Below, in pieces: positions 44,269-56,189 of a stretch of DNA of 64,000 bases. Positions within the stretch are counted from its first letter, which is position 1. Every line of letters begins with the position of its first letter. The DNA is from Triglochin maritima (Eukaryota > Streptophyta > Magnoliopsida > Alismatales > Juncaginaceae), in assembly GCA_963682175.1 (NCBI GenBank), contig OY821779.1:5220501-5284500 (forward strand), in the 5' to 3' direction. The notes beneath the pieces were generated by a model, which worked only from the letters and a program-made list of their open reading frames with translations, was not told the origin of the DNA and did not search any database. Both the position numbers and the translations under genes were made by a program.

Positions 44269-44869
44269 TTATTATTTTTTTATTAAAAAGATGTTAGATA
44301 TTTTACCAGATTCGAGTACACTGGGGCGTCCGTTGGCTCATTACTGACCTCCAAAACATTATTTTTTATGATTATAAGAGAAAGATGAAGAGAGATGTGT
44401 GATAGGAGGGTAAAATGTCGCGTTATAGCAGTAGAAATGAGAGAAGGGCAAAATGGTAATTTCAAGGGGCGATTTAAGTAATTTTGGGGCGATGTTTAGC
44501 AATTCAGAAAATAAATCCACATAAATTCTTACACAAAATAAATCCCAAAAAATTACGTTAATTCTTAAACAAAATAAATCTAAAAAATTACGTTAATTCT
44601 TACACGAAATAAATCCCAAAAAATTGATTTATTTCTTATAGAAAATAAATCTACATAAATTCTTATACGAAATAAATTCAAAAAAAAATAAACAAAAAAT
44701 ATTTTCTTCTTTCAGGAGGTATAGACGTCGGTTGTTCTAAAAAAACCGACGTTTATACAAACAGATAGACGTCGGATGTACAAAGATCTGACGTCTATAG
44801 GTATAGACGTCGGATGTTTGTACATCCGACGTCTATTCGGTGACGTCTATTGAGCATTCTGCAGTAGTG

Positions 44870-46466
44870 AATTGCCAAGGATTTGGGAAGTGATTTTATC
44901 ACATACCACTTCAAGGGTGATCCTAACATTTTCAAGGATGATATGACTTCATCTGAAGCAAAGCATTGGAAAGACGCAGTTAAGGTCGAAATGGACTCTA
45001 TTGTCTCTAATGGGACATGGGAGTTGGTAAATCTTCCTCTAGGTTGTTCAACGATCGGTTGTAAATGGATATTTAAAAAGAAATTAAAACCAGATGGTTC
45101 CATCGATAAGTATAAAGCCAGATTAGTTGTCAATGAGTTTAAACAAAAGGAAGGAATAGACTATTTCGATATCTATTCTCCAGTGTCTCCTATGACTACT
45201 ATCCGAGTGCTCTTGGCATTGGCATCTGTATATGATTTTACAATCCATCAAATGGATGTAAAAACTATTTTTCTTCATTGTGACCTTGAAGAAGAAATTT
45301 ATATGGACCAACCTGAAGGATTTGTAGCTTCTGGAAATGAGAACAAAGTTTGTAAACTTGTGAAGTCTCTTTATGGACTTAAACAAGCCCCAAAAGCTTG
45401 GCATGAGAAATTTGACAAAATTATATTATCATTTGGATTCCAGGTTATTGATTCTGATAAATGTCTCTATTGCAAAGTTCAAAGTAATGCATGTATTGCA
45501 TTGTGTTTATATGTTGATGACATTTTACTGTTTGGCTCTAATATGAATATAATACATGAAACTAAGTCCTTCTTGTGTACTAAGTTTGAGATGAAGGATA
45601 TGGGTGTTGCAAATGTGATCTTGGGTATCAAACTGACTAGGTCAGTTGATGGTATTTCCATATCTCAATCTCACTATGTTGAGAAGATTCTTGAGAGATT
45701 TGGCTATACGAATTGTAGATCTGTGAAAACCCCATATGATTCATCAAAACCTTTGTACAAGAACAAGAGTGGTGTTCCAGTTTCACAACTGAGATATTCT
45801 CAGATTATAGGTAGTTTGATGTATCTTGCAAATTGCACACGACCAGATATTTCATTCTCGGTGAGCAAACTTAGTAGATACACAAGTTGTCCTGATCGTA
45901 CTTATTGGGAGGTTTTGGATAGAGTACTTAAGTACTTGAATGGTACTTCTACCCTTGGGCTGCATTATGGGAAATTCCCAGCTGTACTAGAAGGGTACAG
46001 TGATGCAAGCTGGATAGCCAAAAACTCTGGGAGTAACGGTGTTACAGGGTATGTTTTTACTCTGGGTGGAGGCGCAGTCTCCTGGAGGTCTACAAAACAG
46101 ACCATATTGTCTCGATCTACATTTGAGGCTGAACTTTGTGCTTTAGATACAAGTGGAATGGAAGCTGAATGGCTGAAAGGACTCCTTTCTGAATTGCCAA
46201 TGACTAGCAAACCAGTTCCTGCAATATCTGTGCATTGTGATAGTATGACTACTATTGCAAAGTTAAGAAGCACAAAGTATAAGCACAAACAAAGGAGACA
46301 CATCCAAGTCAGACTGAAGTCTGTAAGGGAATTGATCTCGGAAAGGGTGATAGTTGTTGATTTTGTTGGTACCAAAGACAATACAGTTGATCCTTTCACC
46401 AAAGGACTTGATCTAGCTCAAGTTCTGAAATCCAAGTTGGGGATGGGACTGAGACCCATTACATGA
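44870..46466 (+). pseudogene. Copia reverse transcriptase-RNase H (truncated pol)
   Basis: Open to the stop at 46464-46466, with a first Met at 44883 (527 codons). The reverse transcriptase core runs through WIFKKKLKPDGSIDKYKARLV, YSPVSP, QMDVKTIFLHCDLEEEIYM, VKSLYGLKQAPKAWHEKF and the catalytic ALCLYVDDILLFG. It then enters RNase H (YSDASWIA, SWRSTKQTILSRSTFEAEL, IQVRLKSVRELI, DPFTKGLD). The frame is intact, so the insertion is fairly young or the coding part is still read, but it lacks gag, protease and integrase. KTIFLHC replaces the usual KTAFLNG. It is a fragment of a polyprotein, not a complete gene. Confidence 0.9.
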
Positions 46467-47027
46467 CTCATCTAGAATGGCAACCCAACCAATCTGAGTG
46501 GAGATCCCACGAAGCTGGTTCAATGCGGTAATAACAAGTTCTTGAGTGAGTCAAGTGCAACTCATTGGTGATACATTGTAGGTCATACATTGTATCTGTG
46601 TCAATACCCTCAAAGAATGAATATGTTGTTGAAACTGCAAGTTTAGTAAGAGTGTAGACTCTGAATGGGTTCAAGTCTTTGAGACAAGATGTTAGCAGTG
46701 CATCTTTGGAGAAGCCCAACTATGTGAATGCAATTGTGTGGCCGCAATTAGAGGAATGGGGGTCATTCCTTGAAAGCATTCATGAAACAGGATACGGATG
46801 CATGACCGTAAAGCATCAACCCTGTAGATTGCAGCATAACCTGCTTAGTGTTGTTCTCAATGGACATCTCCACACAAAAGGTTGAAGTTCAAGACTTTGT
46901 TTCACTTAGTTCATGTGGGGGTAAAGTTGAAGGACTCAGGTCGTGGTTCAAACCCGAAAGGTACCATTACTGAAAGCACCAGGCTGCAAGGTTTGGTCGC
47001 TCGATCAACAATGGATTTGTGGGGGAT
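46467..47027 (+). other. Copia region between pol and 3' LTR
   Basis: Non-coding stretch downstream of pol, ending in the purine-rich GTGGGGGAT just before the 3' LTR. That tract is the likely polypurine primer for plus-strand synthesis. Confidence 0.6.
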
Positions 47028-47823
47028 TGTTGGATTATTGAGTTTGGGCTAGGCCCATGAATAGCTCAATTGAAGAAATTCAATGTTGAGATAAAGATGA
47101 GAACTATTTCCCCATGTGTCATGTGCTCACCTCACTTTTAGTCCCACATTAGTAAAACTAACAAGTTGAAGGATGTTGATAAACATACTATTCACTTGTC
47201 ACTTTGTAGGTGGAAAGAGAGGAGGAGAGAATTCTCCACACATGCGCGCGAGGCGTGGCGTGACGTGACGTGACAGCGGGGGATTTGGGAGAAATTAGAG
47301 GCTTTAGCCTCAGGGTGATGGGTGTATTTATTTTTGGACCTCAAGATAATTGTTTTTGCAATTAAGTCCTTAACGGTTACAAGAATAAATACATATATAT
47401 ATCATGACGGTTTCCTCCTGAACATACACGTCTTATTTCCCATCATCTCTCTACGAAAATCGTCCATCTCCGGCGATTTCCTATCTCTGAATCCAGAGTT
47501 GTTCAACGCCCGATTCTTGCGAGGTTCCGCGATGCTTTCGTGGTCCGTTGACTCCGGTGTGCGCCTAATCGACGGTGCGACCGTTCTATCCTGGGAGAAA
47601 ACTGGCAGACCATCAAACGCACTGGTATGTGGGACGATATTTTCTCTAAGGCAAGTCGCCTTCCGACGGCTCGGTCTTTGAGGTCCTCTCTGATCACTGT
47701 TCCTTCGTTTCTTGTTTTTTTTACATGTTTTTGTATGTTGGCTTTATCTGGATCCTTATGGAATATTTATTCGACATATGTAACTCGCTGTATTACATGA
47801 TCATATTTGTAATTGTATCAACA
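47028..47823 (+). repeat. 3' LTR of the copia element
   Basis: Starts TGTTGGATTATTGAG, ends TTGTATCAACA (796 bp), and is followed by TGTTG. Its first 304 bases match the truncated 5' LTR. An AATAAATACATATATATAT stretch near 47384-47403 may hold the TATA box. Confidence 0.85.
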
Positions 47824-47828
47824 TGTTG

Positions 47829-49136
47829 TTCACGGAATGTAAGTATATATGCTTCCTTGTTTTTGTTGTTCCTTGATCTTCCAACGTGGAGGTGTTGGGA
47901 CCTGTTGCTCCTATTCCTAAGCATTGCGAGGATATTCCATGTCTGCCATTAATGAAAGATATTATAAATTCTTTATCATTTTTAATTTTTAACGGAACGA
48001 ATTATGCACAGATGAGCCTTGGGATATAATTTCGTTTTTATCAATTATACCGATATTCTCATATGTATCCAAATTAATATGGTTTCAACTGGTCACATTA
48101 AAATTCCCTCAACCTAAATTCTCATGTTCAAATCCCATCGGTTGTAAATATCGGCAGCAAAATGATCAGAATTTTCAATGTTATATTTTTTTTAATAACA
48201 GGGAATTTAGAAATGCTATGTCTTTTTAATAACAAGGAATAAAATTATGGGAGTAACCTGATTACGTGGGATTTCCTTTTACGTGACATGCTACTTTAAA
48301 ACATTGTTTAAGTAAAATATAATGGGAATACACTTACGTCGTGTTCAGGAGATGATGAACAGGAGGAATCCTGCCCCATTATCTGGATACTTACGTGTAG
48401 AGCCATGGATGATTAGATGACTAATACTGTTTTTTGTGGACAAATGTGGTTCACAAGTTTGCTGCTACTATGTACACTGTTATAGTCCATTGGGCCTAGT
48501 TTATCAAGGGCCTAAAATTATTCTTCATCTCTGAGTTATATGTCAGATCTAATTAAAAATAAAAAATACTTTAAAAGGGAATTTATATTCTAATTTAATG
48601 CGAACGTTTAATTTGCGAAATCAAATATCTTTTTCCCAAGTTGATTCTATCCGTATCTGTTCAAGATAAATGCGGAAATGGACATGTCCCATAACCGATA
48701 ACAATATGTTGTATGCATTCACAATTTCACATATATGTTAGCATTGCGAGGGTGAGCAAAATTCGGTCCGATCCGGGCACAAAATTTTGGAAATTCGGTC
48801 TTCGGTCCGAACCGGACCGAAAATTTAAGGGGAAAATCAGGGTTTTGGACCGACCCGGACCGAACCTATTCGGTCCGGTCTTCGGTCCGAACTTCCCGAA
48901 AATTCGGGTTTCAGTCCGGTCCGGTACGGTCCAGTCCGGTCCTGGACCGAAGCTCACTCCTATTCATAATCATGTCGCAAACGGGTAGGGGTAGGCTTTC
49001 ATCGATCCTACCCATTCTTTCTATTCTGAAGGCTCTTTAGCCATATCCACTGGTAGAGCAACTGCTAATCCTTTCTTAACTAGTAGCTAGTTAGCTACTT
49101 CATGGATATGCGCAATATAAATGCGGATATCAATAT
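47829..49136. other. Intergenic region with a GGTCCG-rich repeat
   Basis: No gene recognised. Contains the repeat at 48748-48962, listed separately. Confidence 0.5.
48748..48962. repeat. GGTCCG-rich MITE-like repeat (hAT-type ends)
   Basis: Begins GAGGGTGAGCAAAATTCGG and ends CCGAAGCTCACTCCTA. The inverted ends GGTGAGC...GCTCACTCC recall plant hAT-type MITEs that start TAGGGGTGAGCAAA. The inside is a dense run of CGGTCCG, CGGACCG and TTCGGTC, so open frames across it are low-complexity. No convincing 8-bp duplication was found. Confidence 0.5.
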
Positions 49137-49956
49137 TATTGATATTTGGTTTGTAGAATTGTTAAGTACAGGAAACATAGAGAATCGGTCGACTGCAACT
49201 TAAGTGACGGTTGACCGGAAAAGTCCAGAGCGTGCTAGGATTCATCGGAAGGGGAGACAGTTGATCGGGTGTTGGACAATGGTCGACCGGAAACTTCTTA
49301 AGCCTTCAGGGCTCGGATCGAAGTACGGATCGGTCGACCGGTGCTGGGCACGCGGTCGACCGGAAACTTCCAGAAGCTTCAAAACGAGGATCAGCATTGC
49401 GGTTCGGTCGACCGGTACGGGGCGAGCGGTCGACCGAATGTTGGCAGTTATGCACAAAACCGTGCATCGGTCGACTGATGGAGAATTTTGGTCGACCGTT
49501 GGAGACGGTTTTACCCACGATCCTGCATATTTATTTGTACGGTTTTGGACCATTATAAAAGGAATTTTCGTACTAATTTTGTAATATAACACACAATACT
49601 TATTTCTTGATAGATATTAGGCTAGGGAGGGATGTAGAGTGTTTTGGGAGACATATTGATTCCAAATGTTTGTAATCTCAGAGGTTTCTCTTGTTGGAGA
49701 TAAACAAGAAATGAAAGGAAACTCGTATGAGACCCTCCTAAGGACATAGGCATATTGCCGAACCTTGTAAACACATGTGTTGTGGTTTGCTTCAGGTGTG
49801 TTTGTATTTTGCTTGTGATTTTCATTTTATCTACGTGTTTGTTGTTTGAAATGGGAGAGACTGAGAGTTTAATTTTCCACGTCAATATTCTTATTTACCA
49901 CACGTCCTCCTTAATCCGTATTTTGTTAGTTGTGTCGATAGAATCCTCTCCCAACA
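49137..49956 (+). mobile_element. Copia-type solo LTR, copy 4
   Basis: Starts TATTGATATTTGG, ends CCTCTCCCAACA (820 bp), with a perfect 5-bp duplication AATAT (49132-49136 and 49957-49961). Exact CGGTCGACCG at 49331 and 49353 and twice more near 49405-49440. The conserved block CTAAGGACATAGGC...TTGCCGAACCTTG (49737-49768) confirms the family. It has a TA instead of TG start, like the copy at 12283-12968. Confidence 0.85.
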
Positions 49957-49961
49957 AATAT

Positions 49962-52244
49962 CAATATTAATATTAATATTTGTGTTTAGGTTAGGTTAGG
50001 TTTTAGACACGGTAACACATATGCACATGGTACGTCCACATCTGTTTCAATCGGTTACCATCTTTGTTTACGTACGTTTGAGATACAAAAAATAATTTGG
50101 TATGTGATACGTTGAAAACTTATGTCAACGAAGAACGGCACACGTGGCATGAGACAAGTGCACATATTTCGTGGCGTTACTATTATTCCGTCATTTTATT
50201 AGGATGTCGTTTTACAAAGCATAAATATGAAAGAATTAAGATTCAAATGACAAAGGTTAAACACATTACACACGAAACAACGTGCCTACATTTTCTCAAT
50301 CGTTTTATGTCGTTAATTCCTTGTTTCTTACGTGGCGGATACAGTACCAATACGACATTTCTTTATGTTTACAGACAAAGGTGTTCATAGTCAGGGGCAA
50401 TGAAGAAAAAAGGGGAAAAAACCCTCTTATTTTACATAAACATGTCATTATGTGACACAACACAAAGCGTAGTAGGCGAATACCTTTTGAATTTTAATAC
50501 AAAAATTTGACCGCAAAAATCCAACGTTAATTAAGTTATGTATGTCAATTAGATCTTGCCTTCGGTCAATTTATTGCCATTAATTTGATGCAATGAATAA
50601 TTATATGCTCGTTTTTTCTCTAAAATAGTCGTGGTAGATTTTCTTCCACTTGTTATTCTTAGAATGTAAATATTATCCAAATATGTCGTCAAAATATTTA
50701 TACACACAATCCCATCATTGAGTATTGAGCCTTACGTAGTCTAAATTATGTCCATATGCCTGTACATTCTGTCCTATAATTTCATTACATGAATACATAA
50801 TGTACAGTATTTTGGTGGCGAATGAAACGGACGAGGTCATTAGGGTCTATCAATTCGAGTACTCGGCTTCATCTTTAAACATCAATTCGTGTGTGGATTC
50901 TAACTACGACATTAATGTTTGTAACAACTACTAGCTAGTTGAGTTTGTGTATCGGTTTTAAGGGGGATTATTTTTAGCCAAAGTTAACCCAACTCTATTA
51001 AATGAGAATGAGTAGGAACCATACCTTCAAAATAACAAGTTCCAACCAATCGATGGTGACACGTCATAAAACACATCTACATTTTGTCCACTTTAATTAA
51101 TTTAGACAACACCGTCGAATTATGATGGTTGTGTCTTGAGTTTGAAATTCTGAGACGAACGCCGGAGATATGTTGGGATTGTAGGGGGGCGGAGACCATC
51201 GAGATTATGTTTCGTATGCCTTGCCGCTCACCCACCCAAGATGTATAGCGATTTTTGTATTTATAACTTATATAATTGTATTCTATATATTGAACTTGTA
51301 TTATATATGTATCATGGGGATTTAACTTGTATTCTGTATCATAGGGATTTAATTAACTTGTATTCTGTATATATGTATGTACATTCCAAATCCAACGTCT
51401 GTGGATACAAAGTTTTGGACGAACATGTTTTACTCGACGTTACTGTTGGAGCTCGAATTAATGGTGATCTCATGGGTCGTAACGTAATCGAGGACTTCTT
51501 CGATGCATTTGTAATTTCGTATTCCTAATGAAATGAATATTGTGGGAACGAAAAAGGAAGTCTAAATGACATTGAAATATAACAATGTGAAAAACTACGT
51601 GATTATAATTAGCGACTTGGGACAGACTAACAAAAACAATAGACGGTTATTTTGGTTGAAATGGAGGATGGTGATGTAAAATGTTGTATATTTTAACAGC
51701 TTTTGAACTTAGAAAGTTACGAGCGGTTTGTATGTTTAGAATAACTTGAAGAGTTTTTCCTTAATAACGCCTGAAAATAGGAGGAAATCGCTTCCTTAAT
51801 TCAATTTTCAAACTTTACTAAACCGAGTTGAGTGAGGTGACCAAATTACTACAATACCCTTCACGTCCTGCAAATAGGATGTCTGCGACGAAAGTTAGCA
51901 CATGTGATTTTAAACAAACGCAAGGTGTCGTATACATAAGGAATTGCTTCAATTTCTAACTAACCCGTAAATGTTCGGAGAAGTGAAGGGCAAATACGTC
52001 ATTGGAGAAAAAGAGAAGGACCGAAAATATGCATACATAAATCAAAATGGCAATCGCCTCGTTTGGGAATTGGGAGGTCGAACCGAAACCAAATGTGTCA
52101 ACAATATAAATCGATCGATAAACCGAATCGGTAACCAAACGCAATCGAATTACAAAAATCAACCAAACCAAACCAAACCAAAGGTCGGAACCCTAACGAG
52201 GCCGAACCAGAATGGACGGATCGAGATGAGCGAGCAAGGCGACG
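49962..52244. other. Intergenic region upstream of the bromodomain gene
   Basis: About 2.3 kb, AT-rich. Open frames at 50097-50390 and 51241-51528 have no recognised similarity. The last 150-300 bases are probably the promoter and leader of the bromodomain gene; AACCAAACCAAACC (52161-52177) is a short simple repeat there. Confidence 0.45.
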
Positions 52245-55200
52245 ATGGACAGATCGGACGGCGGAGAGAAGGCGATCTGGGGAACGTGGGAGGACCTCCT
52301 TCTGGCTTCCGCCGTCAACCGCCACGGCTCCGACCACTGGGACGCCGTCGCCGGTGAGGTCGGGAGCCGTTCCCGTTCCCCCCATCTCTTCTCCCCCTTC
52401 TCCTGCGAGCGCCGCTATTACCTCCTCCGCCGCCACTTCCAGGACGCGATCGACTCCGGTGATGGTGTCGAAGGCCCCGTCCCGTGGCTCGGCGAGCTCC
52501 GGCGGCTCCGCGTCGACGAGCTCCGGAGGGAGGTCGAGAGGAGCGACGTTTCAATCGTGTAAAAACCGGAATCGTTCTCGTTACTTTTTTAAGAGGAAAT
52601 GATATTGACCGTTGGATGGGGATCGGACGGTTAGATTTTGATTTGATCTCGAGATCTGGGATTGGTGTTTATTTTGGTTAGTTTGGTCATTTTGCAGCTC
52701 GCTACAGTTGAAAGTTAAAAAGCTGACGGAAGACCGCGAACGGAGCCGCTCCGAATCTGCCGGCGAGAAAACCGGCGCCGACGACAAAGTCGACGGTACA
52801 ACCGAAGACGATGTTAAACGTGAGAAGGACGACCTATCCGGCGGACCGTCGTGCAACGAGTCGAACTCCCCGAAAGAGGAATCCAAACCAGAGAAGCCGG
52901 ATCCGGTCGCCGGTGGCGAGGAGAAACCGGCGGAGGGGTCCTGCAACGGGAGTTCGGATTCAATAGCGAAGGTGCGAAACGCGGAGGAGGACAACCGACC
53001 CAAGGTCCGGCAGCCGGAGTCCGGCGAGTCGATCGCGGAGTCGAAAGATGAGACGGCAAAGGAGAGCAGCGACGTGCAGAGCTCAGCAAATCTGACTCGC
53101 CGGCGTGGAGTTCGCCGGAGAGCTATAACGGTCTCCGGCGGCAGCAGCGGCGGGGACTCGCCCGAACGCGACGAGGTGTCGCCTCCGAGTAAGGAGAAGG
53201 CCGAGAAATATCAGCCGTTGGCGGCTTTCCTCGAGATTATCCGGTCTAACAAGTACGGATCCGTTTTCGAACGCCGGCTCGAGATACAGGTAATCCAATT
53301 TCTCGCCTTCGGAATTTCTCGTTAAACAATATTCTACCAAAAAAATATTACGTCTTTGATTTCTTTTTCTAAATTTTTCAACATCTTCGCCTGTTGAAAA
53401 AGTAGAACATAACTGGAAAGAGTATTATAATATCTTGGTGGTGAATAAAGAAATGCTTTGGGACGATAAATTGATGTTTAAGCGCAGGTCGGAACATGTT
53501 GCGATATGATGAGGAGATGATGGATGGTTAGATATCGCGAGATCAGTTTTTATTGAAGAGAGATTTAGGTACCATTATGTACCACCGAGACTGGTGGACC
53601 CACAGAAGGAATTATTAAAATTTTAAGACAGTCGATATCTGGCCTAAAGATTGGCTCGTATGGAAACATCATGTTTGTCGTTGCAACAGCCAACAGCCAT
53701 TGGATAGGGATCGTGCGGCCAGAAGTATCCGTTGGAACATCAGTTGTTGCTCCTAATTCTTTCAAACTTTTATTGAAAGTATAAACACAAACTGTAAATA
53801 ATAAGGATGAGAGGAGTAACTGAGTAAGAGGTTTAAAATAGACACCAAAATTCGTGATTTAACCATTAGTTTATAATTGCATGCGTGCATGTGATTGTGC
53901 CGTTGATGGAGCTTGATGTGGTAGTTGAATTATGGAAGTGGTAAAATGCAAAATAGTTCGGTGTTGCATAGAAACGTTCCGAGGAGAAGGGCGGGAATTG
54001 AAATTACTAGTTTTTGCGACCATTACAACTCCGCCACGTTGTCCCGCACTGGACGCAGGTTGGTCAAAGTTATGTCTCACGAGCGTCTCACGTGTTATTT
54101 TGGATGCGGTTATGTTAAGAATTAAGATACACAACGAATCATCGATCCTTATTCCTTAGTCCTTACCATACTGTTCGGCCAATTATAGAAATGGAATACA
54201 GAACGGAATGGGTGTAAACTGTAAATTAATTTGACTGTTCGGTAATGTAAGCCAATACTACTGCTGCATTTCCAATTTCCGCAGTCTTGCATTCATTAGT
54301 GCTAACATCAACTTTCTTTGGAATGGTGGGAACATTGTTGGTAAATCAAAATTTGACATTCCCTAGGCTAGAGTCCTGATTGTAGCTCGTAAGCTAACAG
54401 TCAGTTAATGTCTACCCTAAAAGTTATAATTAAGAGAGGCTCGAAAACATTTTATGGAAACACATTCTCTGTTACGATTTATGATTATCTGAATCTCTTT
54501 GATACTTCAGGAGAGCACGAGATACCGGAACTTGATCCGGCAGCACATAGATCTCAATATGGTCAGAACTAAGCTCGAGGGAGGTCTCTACACCAGCGCA
54601 GAGTTTTTCCGGGATCTCCTCCTCCTCTGTAACAATGCTGTCGTCTTTTTCCCCGCAAAATCTGCTGAATCCACAGCGGCAATTCACCTCCGCAAGATCA
54701 TCAACAAGGAGATAGCCACCCATCACTGGAAGCGACCCTTTGAATCGTCCGCTGCACTACCACCTCTACCGCCACTGGCATCCAAACTGAAGCTTGAACT
54801 GGACGATGACGACAAACCGCTAAGACCAGCCAACGCAGCTCCTTTGTTGCAATGCAGGAAGCGGAGTTCCACTAACGCAAAAGTAGGAGGGATGGTTAAG
54901 GAGGAATCGGAGGAGAAGCACGATTTGGAGAAGGAGTTGGCGGAAGCAGAGAAGAAGAAGCGGGACCGGCCGCTGCCTAGAGGGTTGAGAACCACCAAGG
55001 CTCGAGGTGCAACAACCAAGAGAAGCAATGTAACACCAATCAATAATGTTTCCTCGGAAAATAAACTTGATTCGGTTGATAATTCAGTAGAAACAGAAAA
55101 GTTGGTTGCAAAAAAGACCAACAGTGGAAGCAATGCTGTCGACCAGTCAGCTCCCAATTCAAGTAAGAAGAAGGGTGCTGCTGTATTCCTCGATCGATTG

Positions 55201-55488
55201 AAGAAGAACTCAATGTCATCTTCCTCGAATGGCGATAAGTTGCTTCAATCACTGAAGAGCTCTGGAAGTGGTGGCACCAAAGGACCATCCGATAAGAAGA
55301 AGGGAGGGAAAGGAGATGAGAGGAAGGAGTCGAGTGGTCCAGCCAAGAGGAGCGTCGGAAGGCCCCCAAAAAGACCCCAACCAACTCCATTGTACCCACC
55401 TGCCAAACGGGCCGGGACGGTTGAGAAGGAGGTCTCGCCTCTACCACCAACGAGAGCCGCGGCTGCACGTAAAAGAGCTAGGAGGTGA
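52245..55488 (+). CDS. SANT/Myb-like and bromodomain protein
   Basis: Three exons: 52245-52558, 52698-53289, 54511-55488, giving 627 residues. The N-terminus (WGTWEDLLLASAVNRHGSDHWDAVAGEV, about residues 12-39) is a Myb/SANT-like helix set. A coiled-coil-like stretch follows (LRRLRVDELRREVERSDVSIVSLQLKVKKLTEDRE), split by intron 1. Next is a long acidic Ser/Glu/Lys region. The bromodomain (about 285-370) is split by intron 2: EKYQPLAAFLEIIRSNKYGSVFERR then TRYRNLIRQHIDLNMVRTKLEGG, with the acetyl-lysine-binding Asn in LLLCNNAVVFFP. The tail is Lys/Ser-rich with an AT-hook-like VGRPPKRPQ. This is the plant family of At2g42150/At2g44430, presumed nuclear readers of acetylated histones. Exon 1 is GC-rich, so its other frames are open too. 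Confidence 0.93.
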
Positions 55489-56189
55489 CTAATATATATG
55501 GCAGGTTTTGTAAATTTTATACGCCCCAGATGGAGCTGGTGTTCATCTCTGATGTTTTCTTTCCTTTTCTTTTCCTTTAGGGGTTTTAGATCAGATTGGA
55601 TGTTAACTTAGTCTTAACAGTTAAACACAAATTTAGAGTTTCTTTTTTTTGACAGCGAGACTTAGTTGTAGACTTATAGTTTGGGATAGGTTTAAGTTCT
55701 TTGGATGTCATGTATGTTTGTTTGTTTTGATCCCTGGTTTTGTCGGATGCAAATTGTCCTATAATTAATGAGGTTTATTGGTCGGAACTAGAATCCAGTA
55801 GCTTCCGATCTCCCTCTTGTAACATTGAAGACAGCTCAAACTGCAGTAGTTCATTGTGATATCACAGCAACTTTGCCCTTCTTTTTACAGTAATACAAAT
55901 GTAGAATTAGAATTATGCATATGTATATGTAAGTAGACTATAATGTTTGTATACATTTACAAGTTTTGGCAACTTCTCCTCGGAGAATTTAATAGAAAAG
56001 GTTACCTTTCTCTACAACGTACTTTTATTACTGCACCTAGCTTATCTTCGAGGAGAGGGTGTGTAAGAGTTCAGCTGCATGCACTATTTAAGATTCCTCA
56101 AGACAGATTTAATTTTTATAAGACTTGTGTACCTAGAACAGCTTATATAACTGATTGGGAAGCACGTTGTAAACACGACGAGTAACACT

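Larger units (their letters stand above)
43315..44507. mobile_element. Non-autonomous Mutator-like element nested in the CACTA-like element
   Basis: Long terminal inverted repeats of about 60 bp (GGAACTACTAAACGTCACCCC... and inverted TGAATTGCTAAACATCGCCCC..., both continuing AAATCGCCCCTTGAAATTACC). AAAATAAA lies on both sides (43307-43314 and 44508-44515), an 8-bp duplication, though the flank is itself repetitive. The 1.19 kb interior has no transposase but two groups of GC-rich hairpins based on GGCGTCT...AGACGCC. Mutator-like is the best fit from the long inverted repeats and duplication size. Confidence 0.65.
42977..44869. mobile_element. CACTA-like DNA transposon inserted in copia pol
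   Basis: The right end reads GCAGTAGTG; inverted, CACTACTGCAGAATG, an En/Spm (CACTA) terminus. AAT occurs at both junctions (42974-42976 and 44870-44872), fitting a 3-bp duplication, and pol reads on naturally across the site. Subterminal palindromes ATAGACGTCGG...CCGACGTCTAT occur at both ends (43011-43055 and 44713-44835), as in many plant CACTA elements. The left end, however, starts ATTCTCCGATGTGG and lacks CACTA. A tandem array of about 36-bp units (AATTCTTACACAAAATAAAT) fills 44519-44690. No transposase was found. Confidence 0.65.
42468..47823 (+). mobile_element. Internally deleted copia retrotransposon with nested insertions
   Basis: The element is bounded by the 5-bp duplication TGTTG (42463-42467 and 47824-47828). 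It starts TGTTGGATTATTGAG and ends TTGTATCAACA. Inside: a truncated 5' LTR (42468-42785), joined directly to the late integrase/linker part of pol (42786-42976); a CACTA-like insertion (42977-44869) that carries a Mutator-like element; the rest of pol with reverse transcriptase and RNase H (44870-46466); a non-coding stretch; a purine tract GTGGGGGAT (47019-47027); and a complete 3' LTR. Gag, protease, most of integrase and the primer binding site are gone, so it cannot move on its own. Confidence 0.9.

Noticed and set aside
48713..48988. 91-codon frame with repeated FGPGP-like words
   Set aside because: Lies in the GGTCCG-rich MITE-like repeat; low complexity.
49030..49075. tRNA-like words (GGTAGAGCAACTGC)
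   Set aside because: No acceptor stem, D- or T-arm can be drawn around it; chance similarity.
49985..50010. TTAGGTTAGGTTAGG run
   Set aside because: Three short units, not the plant TTTAGGG telomere repeat; taken as a simple repeat.
51241..51528. 95-codon frame upstream of the bromodomain gene
   Set aside because: No recognisable domain, AT-rich start and no splice partners; left as intergenic.
52315..52554. Arg/Gly-rich minus-strand frame in bromodomain gene exon 1
   Set aside because: GC-rich shadow of the SANT-domain exon; no independent start context or homology.
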